64,000 nt of DNA from an uncultured Lachnospiraceae bacterium (GTDB lineage: Bacteria; Bacillota; Clostridia; Lachnospirales; Lachnospiraceae): assembly GCA_947594855.1 (NCBI GenBank), contig CANQEL010000001.1, positions 124,001 through 188,000 of the forward strand. The letters are read 5' to 3'. How positions within the stretch are numbered: position 1 is the stretch's first letter; each line of letters begins with the position of its first letter. The position numbers were made by a program, and so were the translations under genes. The notes under the pieces are model-generated. The model had not been told where the DNA came from. It did not search any database and saw only the letters and a program-made list of their open reading frames with translations. This document shows, in pieces, positions 10,082-19,493 of the stretch.

Positions 10082-13000
10082 TTATTTTATTTTGATTTTC
10101 TTTACCGCTTTTTTCCCTGAAGATGCCGTTACGGTAATCTTTACTTTTCCTTTCTTTAAAGCCGTAATATATCCGTATTTATCCACTTCCGCCACCTGCG
10201 GTTTGCTGCTGCTGAAAGAAACCGTATCTGTTGATTTCTTTTTAATCAGTTTAGGAGTAATGCGTACAGTCCTTCCACGCTTAATCTTTTTAGGCGCTTT
10301 TAATCTGACTTTTCCGGAACGCAGCGGCTTTTTGGAAACTATTATCGTAAACGCAGCTTTCTTTCCTGAAGACGCCGTAACCGTAACTTTTGACTTTCCT
10401 TTATTTTTAGCTGTTACATAACCGCCCTGCGTTACTGTAACCACTTTTTGCCTGCTTGATTTATAAGTAAAGCTGTCCGTTGAATTTTCAGGATTTACCT
10501 TAACGTTAATCTGTATGCTTTCACCTTTTGCCATATACAATTTTTTCTTTCCCGGTTTATTTACAAGCAGCGTAAGTTTTTTCGCCGGTAATTTTACCTC
10601 AACGCGGCATCTTGCACTTTTTCCGGTATTGGTTCTTACAGTAATATATGTCGTTCCGGGTGACAATGCGCTTATTACGCCGTCTGCATCCACTACGGCT
10701 ATTTTGCTGTCTGCGGACTGATATGTATAGGTAACTGACTCAGTGGAATTCTCAGGGAGCTTCTGAGGGTTAAGCTTATGCGTATCGCCAACATTTAATG
10801 TTACCTGTGTCTCTGTTTTTATTCCGGTTACTTTTACAGGTTTATCCGAAACTGTCACCTGAATGGAAGCTCTTATACCCGAAGACGCTGACGCCGTAAG
10901 CGTAGCAGTACCCGCCGATACTGCCTTAACCGTTACGCTCTGTGTATTTGAAGAAACTACTGACAGAACCTGTTCATTACTGCTCAGCCACGTAATTGTG
11001 TCAGTTGAATCTACAGGTGATATATAATATCCTTTATTATCATTCTCATCCGTTGTCTTACTTATCGTCATCGTACTTCCGGTCTGCATTGAACAGTTGC
11101 CACACAGCAGCTTAAGTTCCCTGGCAGGGGATTTAACCTCAATAAATATTTCCTGTGATTTTACCGTATCAGCTTCTTTTGATACTGCCGCTACACGCGC
11201 GTTTCCTTTTTTCAGGCCTGTCACTGTACCGTTTTCGTCAACTGAAACAATGTCTGTTCCTGATGTAACATTCCAGATTACCTCCTGGGATGCTCTTTTT
11301 GGTATAACATCTGCCGATAGTTTTATAGTCTCTCCAATATCCATAACTGCGCAGAGCTGGTTTTTGTCATTAAGGCTTACTTTATCACCGCCCGCATTAA
11401 TCAATACAGGCTTATAATTATTGTTATCCGTGACAGCAAACCAGAACTCCAGAGCTTCCCCGCTTGCCTGCGCCGTTACGGTAATCTTTGCTATTCCCTC
11501 TCCAACCGCCTTAAATGTTCCGTCAACGGATACTGTCATAACATTTTCATCCGAAGAGGCAAATACATATTTTTCTCCATATGCTGCAATCTGCCCGTCG
11601 GTATAATCCGTATCACCATAATCTGTTTTTATTATAATCCTGTCGCTGTCGCCTACAGACAACGGATATGGATTACTCCTGCTGTTTGTCTTAAGGCTGG
11701 TACCCAGGTATGTTCCTTCTGTTTCAGCCTTAAGGCCTCCTGAAATAACCGGTATCTCACTGTATACCCTTATTTTATCCGAGGCGCTTACAATACCTGT
11801 TTTTTTCGATATGGCCTTTACCGTAATATCAGCATATCCTATATCCGATGCAGTAATCCTTGCTGTCGCGGTTCCCGTACCTGTTTCATATTTTTCATCG
11901 CTTATACCGATAACTCCATCTGACGATTCCCATACAATATCGTCTGTAGTTTCCTTAGGATTAATATATGCCGTAAGTATAATTCCATCTTCGGACATCT
12001 TCTTTCCCTGCGCAATATGAAGTACCTTACCCTGACTGCTTTCTTCATACATTGCCGGATTATTACTCACATACTTATCTTCAGACGCAGTAACCATAAC
12101 CGAATCACTTGTTATATCATCTACCGTTACATGATATAGCATCGTATGCGTGCTTGGCAGAAAATCATCCGGCGCCGATGCATGCTGAAACTTCGTTCCC
12201 ACTTCAAGCCTTACCGTAACGGGTTCAGACATATAATCCTTTCCTTCAAGTATAAATGAATATCTTCCGTCGGTTTCTTTTTCAATATATGCGGACACTC
12301 CCAGTACAGTCCTGTCAATAATGTTCTGCCAGTTCGGATTTTCCTCTGTCCCCGTGTTTACCGTTATTTTCACTTCGCCATTAATCGTATTTTCATTTAT
12401 TGCATTAACCGGAAGCCGTCTGGTACCGTTAATAGGAATAACCTGCGCCGAATCTTCGTCTTTCTGCGAAAGGTTAATGGTAGGTTCTGTCCTGCCAACG
12501 AAGGAACCAAATGCACCTGAAACAGTATTTTTCTTAAGCGTTGCGCACGCCGGAATCATAACGGTAATAAGGTTAATATTATCTTTAAGCACATTTGCGC
12601 CTACGCTCTTAGTATCGTTTTGGAAAGTTACCGTTTTAAGATATGTACACTGTTCAAACAGATTATCGGGAATCACCGTAAGCGGAGACTTTGTAAGGTT
12701 TATTGTCTCTACATTGGTTATCTTAAATGCTCCCGTACCTGCGCTCTCAAGTGATGTGGCAGCCGTAAAATCAATAACTCTTAATCCTCTTTTTATTTCT
12801 TTTGTGCCATAGCTTTCCTTATTCTTATAAAAAGAATATTTCTGATTTGAATTATGGTACTGTATTTCCGTGGCTTTTTCTTCCTGCAGCGTACATTTTG
12901 CAAATGCCTCGCGGCCTATGCTCTTAAGGCTCGTCGGAAAATATATCTCATCCAGCGAATAACACTCATAAAATGCATTATCGCCTATACTTTCCACAGC

Positions 13001-15736
13001 TGTTCCAAAAGAGCTTCCCCCAAAGCGTTCAAGCTTCAGATTATAATTACTGCGGAAGGCATTATTTCCTATCTTTTTTATACTGTTTGGAATTGTAACA
13101 GTACGAAGTCCTCCATAATCATAATATCTGAGTTCCTCTGATGTTCCCGTACTGTTTTTTATTTCATATCCGCATCCCGAAAAAGTGTCGTCTTTAATCT
13201 CTGAAAGATTGTCTGATAACTTAACCTCGTTAAGATTAATACAGTTTTTAAACGCCCCTTTTCCAATCCTGTCATTTATAACCGTATCAGGAATAATTAT
13301 GTTCTTAAGACCAAATGTATAATATATATTAAATGACTGCGAAGTAATATTCTTTACTTCCGCTCCTTTAATCTGACTGCTGCTTTTTATATTAATCCAT
13401 ACCGGAACATTATCCCCTGATGGTTCAACCGTGATAGCGCTTTCCTTTGCTTCAGCAGTATTCGGGCAATATATTTTTGGCATTACATCTGTGAGGTTAT
13501 ACAGTCTTTCGGCATATTCATCTGTAACAGTATCATATACCCCGTATGTCTCCAGGGAAGGCTCACCCGGCGCAGATTCAGAAATATCGTGCATAACCGC
13601 TTCATTCACATACACCTCTTTTGCAGCAAGATAAAGCTTATCATATTTTTCCTTTCCTGATTCCGTAAGTTCACCAAGCAGCCTGTTATAATCACCTTCA
13701 TCTTCCATATCCGAAGTACTTACAATGCTTGCTTCATTTATATATACAATGCGGCAGTTATTTACATCTGAAAGTGCGCCTTCATAATCATAAACCATAA
13801 ATTTGCTAAGGCCTTTTTCGTAAGAAGTCTTTACTCCAGTTTTAGGAACATACGCTATGCCTCCTGATACCGAAATCCTGCTTTCAACGCCACACCCTTC
13901 AAACGCCCTGTCACCAATAGACAAAAGCCCTTCATTAAACTGCGCGGTTCCCTCTTTTATTTCCACTCCGGTTCCTTTTTTATACCCAATTGTGTGAAGC
14001 CTTGCCTGATTAAGAAACGCTTCGTCGCCAATACTGTCAAGCTCTGACGATACAATAACCTTTTCAAGCTTTGCAGGTGACTGCGACACAGACATGCTGT
14101 TTGCAAACGCCCTGTCAGGAATATGTATTATCCCTAATCCCAAATCTGCCGTCTGCATAGCGTAATCATTTGAAAATACACCTTCGCCAAGTGTTTTTAC
14201 GCAGTCAGGAAGTATGACTTCCCTAAGTCCGCAGGCAAGCCTCTTATTCTTATACATATCAGATTGTTCGCTGTTACCAATTTTTTCAATTCCGTAACAG
14301 TCTGCAAACGCACTTTCACCAATATCCGTAAGTTTTTTAAGATTCTTAAGAAAAGCCGTGGTATTCAGATTCTTACACCCGTTAAACGCCCCTGCACCTA
14401 TTGACGTAAGTTCGGAATCCTTTGGAAGCATGATAAGCTCTCCGGCAAGCAGCTCACAGCCTTTAAATGTCTCTTCCTTAATTTCTTTAAGTCCTTTCGG
14501 AAAGCTGATTTGCACAATTGCACTGTTGGCAAACGCCTTGTTTCCTATATATGTACATTGTTCGGGTACTTTTAATGAAAGTATACCGCTTCCGGTAAAC
14601 GCTAGAGACTCTATCCTTTTCAGATTGTCAGGCAGAATAAGCATATCATCCGTATCAGTGTTCATAAAAATGGCGCCCGCAAATGAGTACTGGTTCAATA
14701 CGTAAAGCCTGTTAAGCCTGCTAAGGTCCATTTTTTTCAGATATGCTCCTTCGAAACAGTTACTTCCTATATATTCTATATTTTCCGGAAGACGGCTTAC
14801 TTCTTCCTCTTCTTTTCCAATTATATAAAAATGAACGCCTTCCGTAGTATATGTTCCCGTTCCTTTAAACAATCCGTTATTCAGATACGTCAGTTCATTT
14901 AAAAGTCCTACTTCTTCAAGCGCCGAGCAGTTCTCGAATACATTTGTGCCAATGTTTTCCGTAGTCTTTATCGGTATCTTAATTTCACTAATCTTCACAC
15001 ATGCTGAAAATGCATAAGCACCAAGTTTAAGTTCAGGAGCACTGCCATATTCTGCAAAATCCACTTTTTCAATTGCAGCACAGCCGCTGAATGCACTGTC
15101 GCCGACCTCATTTATCCCCGTAAGGTCAATTACTCCGTTTAATCCATTTCCGGTCTGAAGCGTCTTTAATGACAAGTCATTCTGGAAAGCCCTGTTGCCA
15201 ATCTTAGTTACCGTATCAGGAAGAATTATCTTTTCAAGTTTTGTACAGGCTGCAAATTCATCTGCCGGCACCTCTGTAACTGCTTTATCAAACACCGCTC
15301 CCGCAAGATTAATCTCAGTAGCGCCCCTTGCCCAGCCTATACCTGATATATCGCCTATCTTCATTCCGGTAAAATCAATCTTTCCGCCATATTCAATCAA
15401 AAACTGCCCTTCAACATTGCCGGTATAATCTGCCGTGTTGTATGTACCGGATTCAAGAATTTCCTTTGCCGTTTTTTCAGATAAATCTTTTATGGCTGCG
15501 GCATCCTTCTTTTTTACTGCATTTGCTAAAATTATATACAAACGCAGTACCTCAGGGTCAGCAATATATTTTGAACTGAGAAGTTCATTAGTTTCCATGC
15601 CGCTCTCTACTGAAGCCGCCTTTACATTCTTTACAGTACCTGTATACATATAACCATTAAGGCCGCTTATAAGCATAGCCGCCGCTAATGAAATACTTAC
15701 AATTCTTTTTGCCGTAACACTCTTTATTCCTTTCAA
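10082..15736 (-). CDS. Giant BspA-like LRR surface protein with Big_2 Ig-like repeats
   Basis: An 1884-residue secreted protein. The first ~42 residues are a signal peptide (lysine-rich start, ISLAAAMLISGLNG, cleavage near VKAAS). Residues ~130-1130 carry many BspA/LRR_5 repeats of the form LxxIxIPxxVxxIGxxAFxxC. From ~1200 to the end come at least five Big_2-type Ig-like domains (ExSSDxxVxxVxxxGxVTAxxxGxAxITVT), ending in lysine-rich repeats without LPxTG or a membrane anchor, so attachment is probably non-covalent. The start is TTG at 15736, with GGGGAG 8 nt upstream. Such proteins act as adhesins or binding proteins outside the cell; the ligand is unknown. Confidence 0.93.
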   Translation of the reverse strand: MKGIKSVTAKRIVSISLAAAMLISGLNGYMYTGTVKNVKAASVESGMETNELLSSKYIADPEVLRLYIILANAVKKKDAAAIKDLSEKTAKEILESGTYNTADYTGNVEGQFLIEYGGKIDFTGMKIGDISGIGWARGATEINLAGAVFDKAVTEVPADEFAACTKLEKIILPDTVTKIGNRAFQNDLSLKTLQTGNGLNGVIDLTGINEVGDSAFSGCAAIEKVDFAEYGSAPELKLGAYAFSACVKISEIKIPIKTTENIGTNVFENCSALEEVGLLNELTYLNNGLFKGTGTYTTEGVHFYIIGKEEEEVSRLPENIEYIGSNCFEGAYLKKMDLSRLNRLYVLNQYSFAGAIFMNTDTDDMLILPDNLKRIESLAFTGSGILSLKVPEQCTYIGNKAFANSAIVQISFPKGLKEIKEETFKGCELLAGELIMLPKDSELTSIGAGAFNGCKNLNTTAFLKNLKKLTDIGESAFADCYGIEKIGNSEQSDMYKNKRLACGLREVILPDCVKTLGEGVFSNDYAMQTADLGLGIIHIPDRAFANSMSVSQSPAKLEKVIVSSELDSIGDEAFLNQARLHTIGYKKGTGVEIKEGTAQFNEGLLSIGDRAFEGCGVESRISVSGGIAYVPKTGVKTSYEKGLSKFMVYDYEGALSDVNNCRIVYINEASIVSTSDMEDEGDYNRLLGELTESGKEKYDKLYLAAKEVYVNEAVMHDISESAPGEPSLETYGVYDTVTDEYAERLYNLTDVMPKIYCPNTAEAKESAITVEPSGDNVPVWINIKSSSQIKGAEVKNITSQSFNIYYTFGLKNIIIPDTVINDRIGKGAFKNCINLNEVKLSDNLSEIKDDTFSGCGYEIKNSTGTSEELRYYDYGGLRTVTIPNSIKKIGNNAFRSNYNLKLERFGGSSFGTAVESIGDNAFYECYSLDEIYFPTSLKSIGREAFAKCTLQEEKATEIQYHNSNQKYSFYKNKESYGTKEIKRGLRVIDFTAATSLESAGTGAFKITNVETINLTKSPLTVIPDNLFEQCTYLKTVTFQNDTKSVGANVLKDNINLITVMIPACATLKKNTVSGAFGSFVGRTEPTINLSQKDEDSAQVIPINGTRRLPVNAINENTINGEVKITVNTGTEENPNWQNIIDRTVLGVSAYIEKETDGRYSFILEGKDYMSEPVTVRLEVGTKFQHASAPDDFLPSTHTMLYHVTVDDITSDSVMVTASEDKYVSNNPAMYEESSQGKVLHIAQGKKMSEDGIILTAYINPKETTDDIVWESSDGVIGISDEKYETGTGTATARITASDIGYADITVKAISKKTGIVSASDKIRVYSEIPVISGGLKAETEGTYLGTSLKTNSRSNPYPLSVGDSDRIIIKTDYGDTDYTDGQIAAYGEKYVFASSDENVMTVSVDGTFKAVGEGIAKITVTAQASGEALEFWFAVTDNNNYKPVLINAGGDKVSLNDKNQLCAVMDIGETIKLSADVIPKRASQEVIWNVTSGTDIVSVDENGTVTGLKKGNARVAAVSKEADTVKSQEIFIEVKSPARELKLLCGNCSMQTGSTMTISKTTDENDNKGYYISPVDSTDTITWLSSNEQVLSVVSSNTQSVTVKAVSAGTATLTASASSGIRASIQVTVSDKPVKVTGIKTETQVTLNVGDTHKLNPQKLPENSTESVTYTYQSADSKIAVVDADGVISALSPGTTYITVRTNTGKSARCRVEVKLPAKKLTLLVNKPGKKKLYMAKGESIQINVKVNPENSTDSFTYKSSRQKVVTVTQGGYVTAKNKGKSKVTVTASSGKKAAFTIIVSKKPLRSGKVRLKAPKKIKRGRTVRITPKLIKKKSTDTVSFSSSKPQVAEVDKYGYITALKKGKVKITVTASSGKKAVKKIKIK

Positions 15737-15885
15737 TATATGTACTCCCCTTTTCGTATAATATTATATACATATAATTCACATCTGTTTTTATTTTATA
15801 CCTATCATACAAAAATATCAACCGACATATTGCCGTGATTTTATGGGTATTCTTATACATTTTGAACAAAAAAATAATGAGTAGG

Positions 15886-16035
15886 GGCCGCAAACAACGC
15901 CCTGCCATAGACACGCTTTCGCTTGGTTCGCTACGCAACGGTGCATAAAACAGCATAGTACGCTGTTTAAGCACCGGCGAGCTCATACAGTCTATGGTCA
16001 GGGGGTTGTTTGCGGCCTTATTACTAGTACCCTGC
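15886..16035. repeat. Palindromic repeat element, copy 1
   Basis: Outer arms 15886-15912 and 15990-16017 are near-perfect reverse complements (GGCCGCAAACAAC paired with GTTGTTTGCGGCC), continuing into CATAGAC/GTCTATG. Inside is a second stem (GGTGCATAAAACAGC with GCTGTTTAAGCACC). The ~90-bp core is almost identical, in inverted orientation, to the element at 18394-18540, while the outer arms differ in sequence but remain complementary. Homology extends outward into a shared GCAGGGTACTA at the right end. It lies in the ~415-bp gap between the two LRR genes, which otherwise holds only the leader of the larger gene and the tail of the smaller. Confidence 0.85.
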
Positions 16036-16089
16036 GATACTCGCACAGATAGCAGAATGCGATGTACAAGGTCTTATGTCCGAATAAAG

Positions 16090-16121
16090 TACGGGGCTTC
16101 CTGCGCTTATGCTTTCCCGTA
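16090..16121 (-). terminator. Possible terminator after the smaller LRR gene
   Basis: On the minus strand TACGGG and CCCGTA arms enclose a GC-rich, partly paired loop and are followed by CTTTATTC, about 35 nt after the stop at 16153. The U-run is weak, so this is tentative. Confidence 0.4.
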
Positions 16122-16152
16122 TTAAATTCTGTCAAGATTGAATAGTTTTGAC

Positions 16153-18105
16153 TCACACAACAATAACAATTTGCCCTCCTGCTTCTTCAAATGCAGAAAT
16201 AAAATCTTCTGCTTTATCATATGTCTTATCATGCCATATAATGCTTTTAAGATTGTTACAACCCAAAAACACATTAACTCCTATACTAGTTACGCTGTCT
16301 GGTATCTCTACACTTGTAAGATTTCTCCAATTATAAAACACCTCATCCCCTATGCTTGTCACACTGTCAGGTATTTTTATACTTGTATTACCACCGCAAT
16401 TATAAAATGCCCAACTTTCTATGTTCGTTACGCCATTTGGTATCTCTATATCTGTAAGACTGCTACAACCCGAAAATGCGCTAACCCCTATGTTTGTTAT
16501 ACTGCTCGGTATCTCTATACTTGTAAGAGCGTTGCAACCTCCAAATGCGTCATCCCCTATACTCGTTATGTTACTTGGTATCTTAGTATTTTTACATCCT
16601 ACAACTAATTCATTTGTTGCTTTCTTAATAATTGCATTACAATTATCCCTGCTGTCATAAAATTGATTTTCTGTTGCCACTTTAATGCTTTCAATGCTAC
16701 TACAATCTACAAATACACCTCTGCCTATATCTATTATGCTGCTTGGTATTTCTATGCTTTTAAAACTACTGCAGCCACTAAATGCATAGCTGCCTATACT
16801 CTCTACACTTTTTGGTATTTCTATACTTTTAAGACTACTACAACCTGCAAATGCATGGGATTCTATACTCGTTACACTACTTGGTATTTCTATACTTTCA
16901 AGACTTCTGCAATCCCAAAATGCATAATTTTCTATTCTTGTTACACCATCATCCACAATAACATGCACATATCTTTCTATAACCAAATTTTTTTCATCAT
17001 CATAATGTGAATATCCTTCAATCTCATCAATTATTTCATCCGCATTTGCATCATTATAATGCCAGAGGATACTTGTCAGACTACTGCAATTTTCAAATAT
17101 ATTATCTCCTAAGTTCGTTATACTACTTGACATCTCTACACTTGTCAGACTTTCACAATCCAGAAATGCACTTCTTCCTATGCTCGTTACACTGTTTGGT
17201 ATCTTTATACTTGTCAGACTTCCGCAATAGCTAAATGCTGTATCCCCTATGCTCGTTACACTGTTTGGTATCTCTATACTTGTCAGACTTCCGCAATTTT
17301 GAAATGCTCTTCTTCCTATGCTCGTTACCCCATCTGGTATCTCTATACTTGTCAAACTTATACAACCGCAAAATGCATAATCGCCTATGCTCGTTACACT
17401 GTTTGGCATCTCTATGCTTATCAGATTATGGCAATATTCAAATGCACTTCTTCCTATGCTCGTTACCCCATCATCCACAATAACATGCACATATTTTTCT
17501 ACACTAATCAGATTATCGTCATCATCATAATATGAATATCCTTTAATCTGTTTAATTATTTCATCTGCATTTTCATTATTATAATGCAGAGTTACCACAT
17601 CTCCTGACACATCAGGTGTTGCTGTAGGTTTATCTGCCGGCGTTTCTGTCTGCGCATTTCCCTGTGGTGCATCTGTCTGCTTTGGCATATCTGTTGATAT
17701 TCCCGCAGGCGTATCCGTTGCCTTATTCTCCATCGGCTGATTGTTTACCGTATTGGTATTACTATCCTTTACTGTTACCGCACAGGTATACTTTTTCTTT
17801 CCGATTTTTGCCTGCACCTTTGCTTTTCCGGCTTTCTTTCCTACAACTGACGCACCGGTCTTTTTCTTTGCTTTTAGTGCTATACATTTCTTACCGAATA
17901 CAATGCTCCATTTTACCTTTTTCTTATTATTTGTCAGCTTCAGCTTCTTTGTTTCACCTATGCCTACGCTGACCTTTTTAGGGGTAAGACTTACCTTTTT
18001 TGCTGCTTTTGCCTCAGACGGTGTGGCGGCTGCCATGCTGCTTACTATAAGCGCCGCTGCAAGTATCACCGATGTTTTTTTCTTCCATATTTTCTGTAGT
18101 CTCAT
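16153..18105 (-). CDS. Secreted BspA-like LRR protein under a poly-G promoter
   Basis: A 650-residue protein starting MRLQKIWKKKTSVIL. Signal peptide ~1-35; a small Big_2-like domain (~36-115); a Thr/Pro/Asp-rich linker (~120-170); then two arrays of 23-residue LRR_5 repeats (core LTSIEIPNSVTSIGDYAF). Each array is introduced by a near-duplicate ~45-residue module (HYN..NADEII..GYS..DD..YVHVIVDDGVT), showing internal duplication. The end, GGQIVIVV, has no anchor motif. A longer frame opens at 18177, but GGAG lies 7 nt before the ATG at 18105, so the shorter start is chosen. Likely an exported adhesin-type protein. It is flanked by inverted repeat elements and driven by a promoter with a G9 spacer tract. 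Confidence 0.9.
   Translation of the reverse strand: MRLQKIWKKKTSVILAAALIVSSMAAATPSEAKAAKKVSLTPKKVSVGIGETKKLKLTNNKKKVKWSIVFGKKCIALKAKKKTGASVVGKKAGKAKVQAKIGKKKYTCAVTVKDSNTNTVNNQPMENKATDTPAGISTDMPKQTDAPQGNAQTETPADKPTATPDVSGDVVTLHYNNENADEIIKQIKGYSYYDDDDNLISVEKYVHVIVDDGVTSIGRSAFEYCHNLISIEMPNSVTSIGDYAFCGCISLTSIEIPDGVTSIGRRAFQNCGSLTSIEIPNSVTSIGDTAFSYCGSLTSIKIPNSVTSIGRSAFLDCESLTSVEMSSSITNLGDNIFENCSSLTSILWHYNDANADEIIDEIEGYSHYDDEKNLVIERYVHVIVDDGVTRIENYAFWDCRSLESIEIPSSVTSIESHAFAGCSSLKSIEIPKSVESIGSYAFSGCSSFKSIEIPSSIIDIGRGVFVDCSSIESIKVATENQFYDSRDNCNAIIKKATNELVVGCKNTKIPSNITSIGDDAFGGCNALTSIEIPSSITNIGVSAFSGCSSLTDIEIPNGVTNIESWAFYNCGGNTSIKIPDSVTSIGDEVFYNWRNLTSVEIPDSVTSIGVNVFLGCNNLKSIIWHDKTYDKAEDFISAFEEAGGQIVIVV
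16240..17490 (-). repeat. Tandem 69-bp coding repeats of the LRR gene
   Basis: The coding sequence consists of near-identical 69-nt units (23 codons each) in two blocks, roughly 16240-16940 and 17070-17480, each preceded by a ~130-bp duplicated module (16938-17071 and 17458-17592). Such arrays can change repeat number by recombination. Confidence 0.85.
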
Positions 18106-18199
18106 AATATTTCTCCATTCTTCATCCATTTTATTCTCGGTAATGCAAGCCGCTCTATTTAGGAATTTGCCTGCCAATTATCCGATAAACTCCTTTTCC

Positions 18200-18230
18200 A
18201 TTCTACCCCCCCCCGCACAATATCTGTCAA
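18200..18230 (-). promoter_or_regulatory. Promoter with G9 spacer tract (candidate phase-variable switch)
   Basis: On the minus strand TTGACA (18230-18225) is followed by a 19-bp spacer, ten mixed bases and then nine consecutive G (18214-18206), and then TAGAAT (18205-18200). The start codon of the LRR gene is 95 nt downstream. Both hexamers are close to consensus; the spacer is 2 bp longer than the 17-bp optimum, so loss of two G would improve it. Confidence 0.75.
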
Positions 18231-18393
18231 GTTGGAAATGAGTGTTGTCATGGGGTAATTTTACCGTCATTTTGACTGAATCTGTATTTGGAGGGGCATA
18301 CGGATTTCAGATAAAAATGATATACAGGTGCATATAGATGACGTGCGCTAATGAAATAATTGTTGCAATGCGGATATTGCATATGTAAATATT

Positions 18394-18540
18394 GCAGGGT
18401 ACTAAGTAAGTGAGCCCCACACAGCCCCTGTCATAGCCTGTATGAGCCCGCCGGTGCTTAAACAGCGTACTGTGCTGTTTTATGCACCGTTGCGAGGCGA
18501 ACCAAGCGAAAGCGTGTCTATGACAGGGGCTGTGTGCGGC
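18394..18540. repeat. Palindromic repeat element, copy 2 (inverted relative to copy 1)
   Basis: Arms 18414-18436 and 18518-18540 are complementary except at one position (CACACAGCCCCTGTCATAG with its complement). The core matches the reverse complement of copy 1 at all but a few positions, including the inner stem AAACAGC/GCTGTTT and the CAAGCGAAAGCG stretch. Left flank GCAGGGTACTAAGTAA resembles the outer flank of copy 1. It occupies most of the 527-bp gap between the LRR gene and the plus-strand peptidase-like gene; the rest holds the promoter at 18200-18230. Confidence 0.85.
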
Positions 18541-18632
18541 TTTCTGCTGCTGTACTGTGATATAGATGCGTGATTTTAAAAAAATTATAGTAGTTATATA
18601 ATAATATTGCCCAATACGGAAATACTAACATT

Positions 18633-19493
18633 ATGAAAAATCCGTATATTTCCACAACATTATTTCTTTCAATATTTTTCTTTAGCATATTTGCCAGATA
18701 CAGATATGTATCAGTGCATAACCATTACTATCCTGATTATGAAAAAACCGACATGTCAAAATACACCGGGCGCATAAATTTCTCGGATAAGGAATACAAT
18801 GATATACTCAGACAGACCGGCCTTGGAAGAGCGGCAGTTAATTCTTTAAAATGCCGCCCTGATTTTGCAGATATACTTATGCGCTTCCAGAGCAATATGT
18901 TTAAGCCTGTCAGATATGCACAGGCAGGATATTTTTTTGCTACCAGGAGACAGTATGCTGTGGACAATTCCGGTAATGAAACACAGGCTTATGAATTTGC
19001 ACCGCTTGAAAACGGATATGTCCTTATAACAAAATCATCACAGACACTGGGAGTAAGGAACGGACATGCCGCGCTCGTTGTAGATGCAGAAAACGGAGCC
19101 ATACTTGAATCCGGACCTGTGGGAATATCATCGCATCTTTCAGATATATCCGTATGGCGTACTTATCCCACTATGATAATGCTTAAATTAAAAGATGAAA
19201 TTATACAAAAAAATACATCACTTATAAGCAATCTTATAAATGATGCATTAACCAATCTTATAAATATTCCATATAAAATAGTTCCCGGAATACTGTCCCA
19301 GAAAAGAAACTTTCCGGACATACTTGCGGCAAGCAATTGCTCACATCTTATCTGGGCTGCCTTCAGGCGTCAGGGACTTGATATAGATTCTGACAGAGGC
19401 CCGATTGTAACTCCCAGACATATAGCAAAATCCGGCATTTTTGAAACAGTACAGTTATATGGCGTAAACCCTGACAATATATGGGGCTGTTAA
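18633..19493 (+). CDS. Permuted NlpC/P60-like (YiiX/YaeF type) cysteine peptidase-fold protein
   Basis: The 286-residue protein begins with an uncleaved-looking hydrophobic segment (~8-24), predicting membrane anchoring or export. The C-terminal ~150 residues show the permuted papain-like order of the YiiX/YaeF family: a histidine in RNGHAALVVDAENG (~145) comes before the cysteine in ASNCSHLIWAAFRRQGL (~240). Family members hydrolyse amide, thioester or ester bonds, and the substrate here is unknown; cell-wall peptide or lipid are guesses. The ribosome-binding site is weak. It is convergent with the ThyX-like gene, their stop codons overlapping by 4 nt. Confidence 0.65.
   Translation: MKNPYISTTLFLSIFFFSIFARYRYVSVHNHYYPDYEKTDMSKYTGRINFSDKEYNDILRQTGLGRAAVNSLKCRPDFADILMRFQSNMFKPVRYAQAGYFFATRRQYAVDNSGNETQAYEFAPLENGYVLITKSSQTLGVRNGHAALVVDAENGAILESGPVGISSHLSDISVWRTYPTMIMLKLKDEIIQKNTSLISNLINDALTNLINIPYKIVPGILSQKRNFPDILAASNCSHLIWAAFRRQGLDIDSDRGPIVTPRHIAKSGIFETVQLYGVNPDNIWGC

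Noticed and set aside
15657-16046. A 129-codon minus-strand frame between the two LRR genes
   Set aside because: It runs through the palindromic repeat copy 1 and into the signal-peptide region of the larger LRR gene in the wrong frame; no Shine-Dalgarno.
16240-17490. Regularly spaced repeats that could suggest a CRISPR array
   Set aside because: The unit is 69 bp without spacers, is in frame throughout, and codes the 23-residue LRR_5 repeat.
16138-17535. Several open frames on the plus strand opposite the LRR gene
   Set aside because: They consist of periodic Cys/Tyr/Trp-rich or Ser/Leu-rich repeats that mirror the 69-bp LRR repeats on the other strand; no ribosome-binding sites, no family resemblance.
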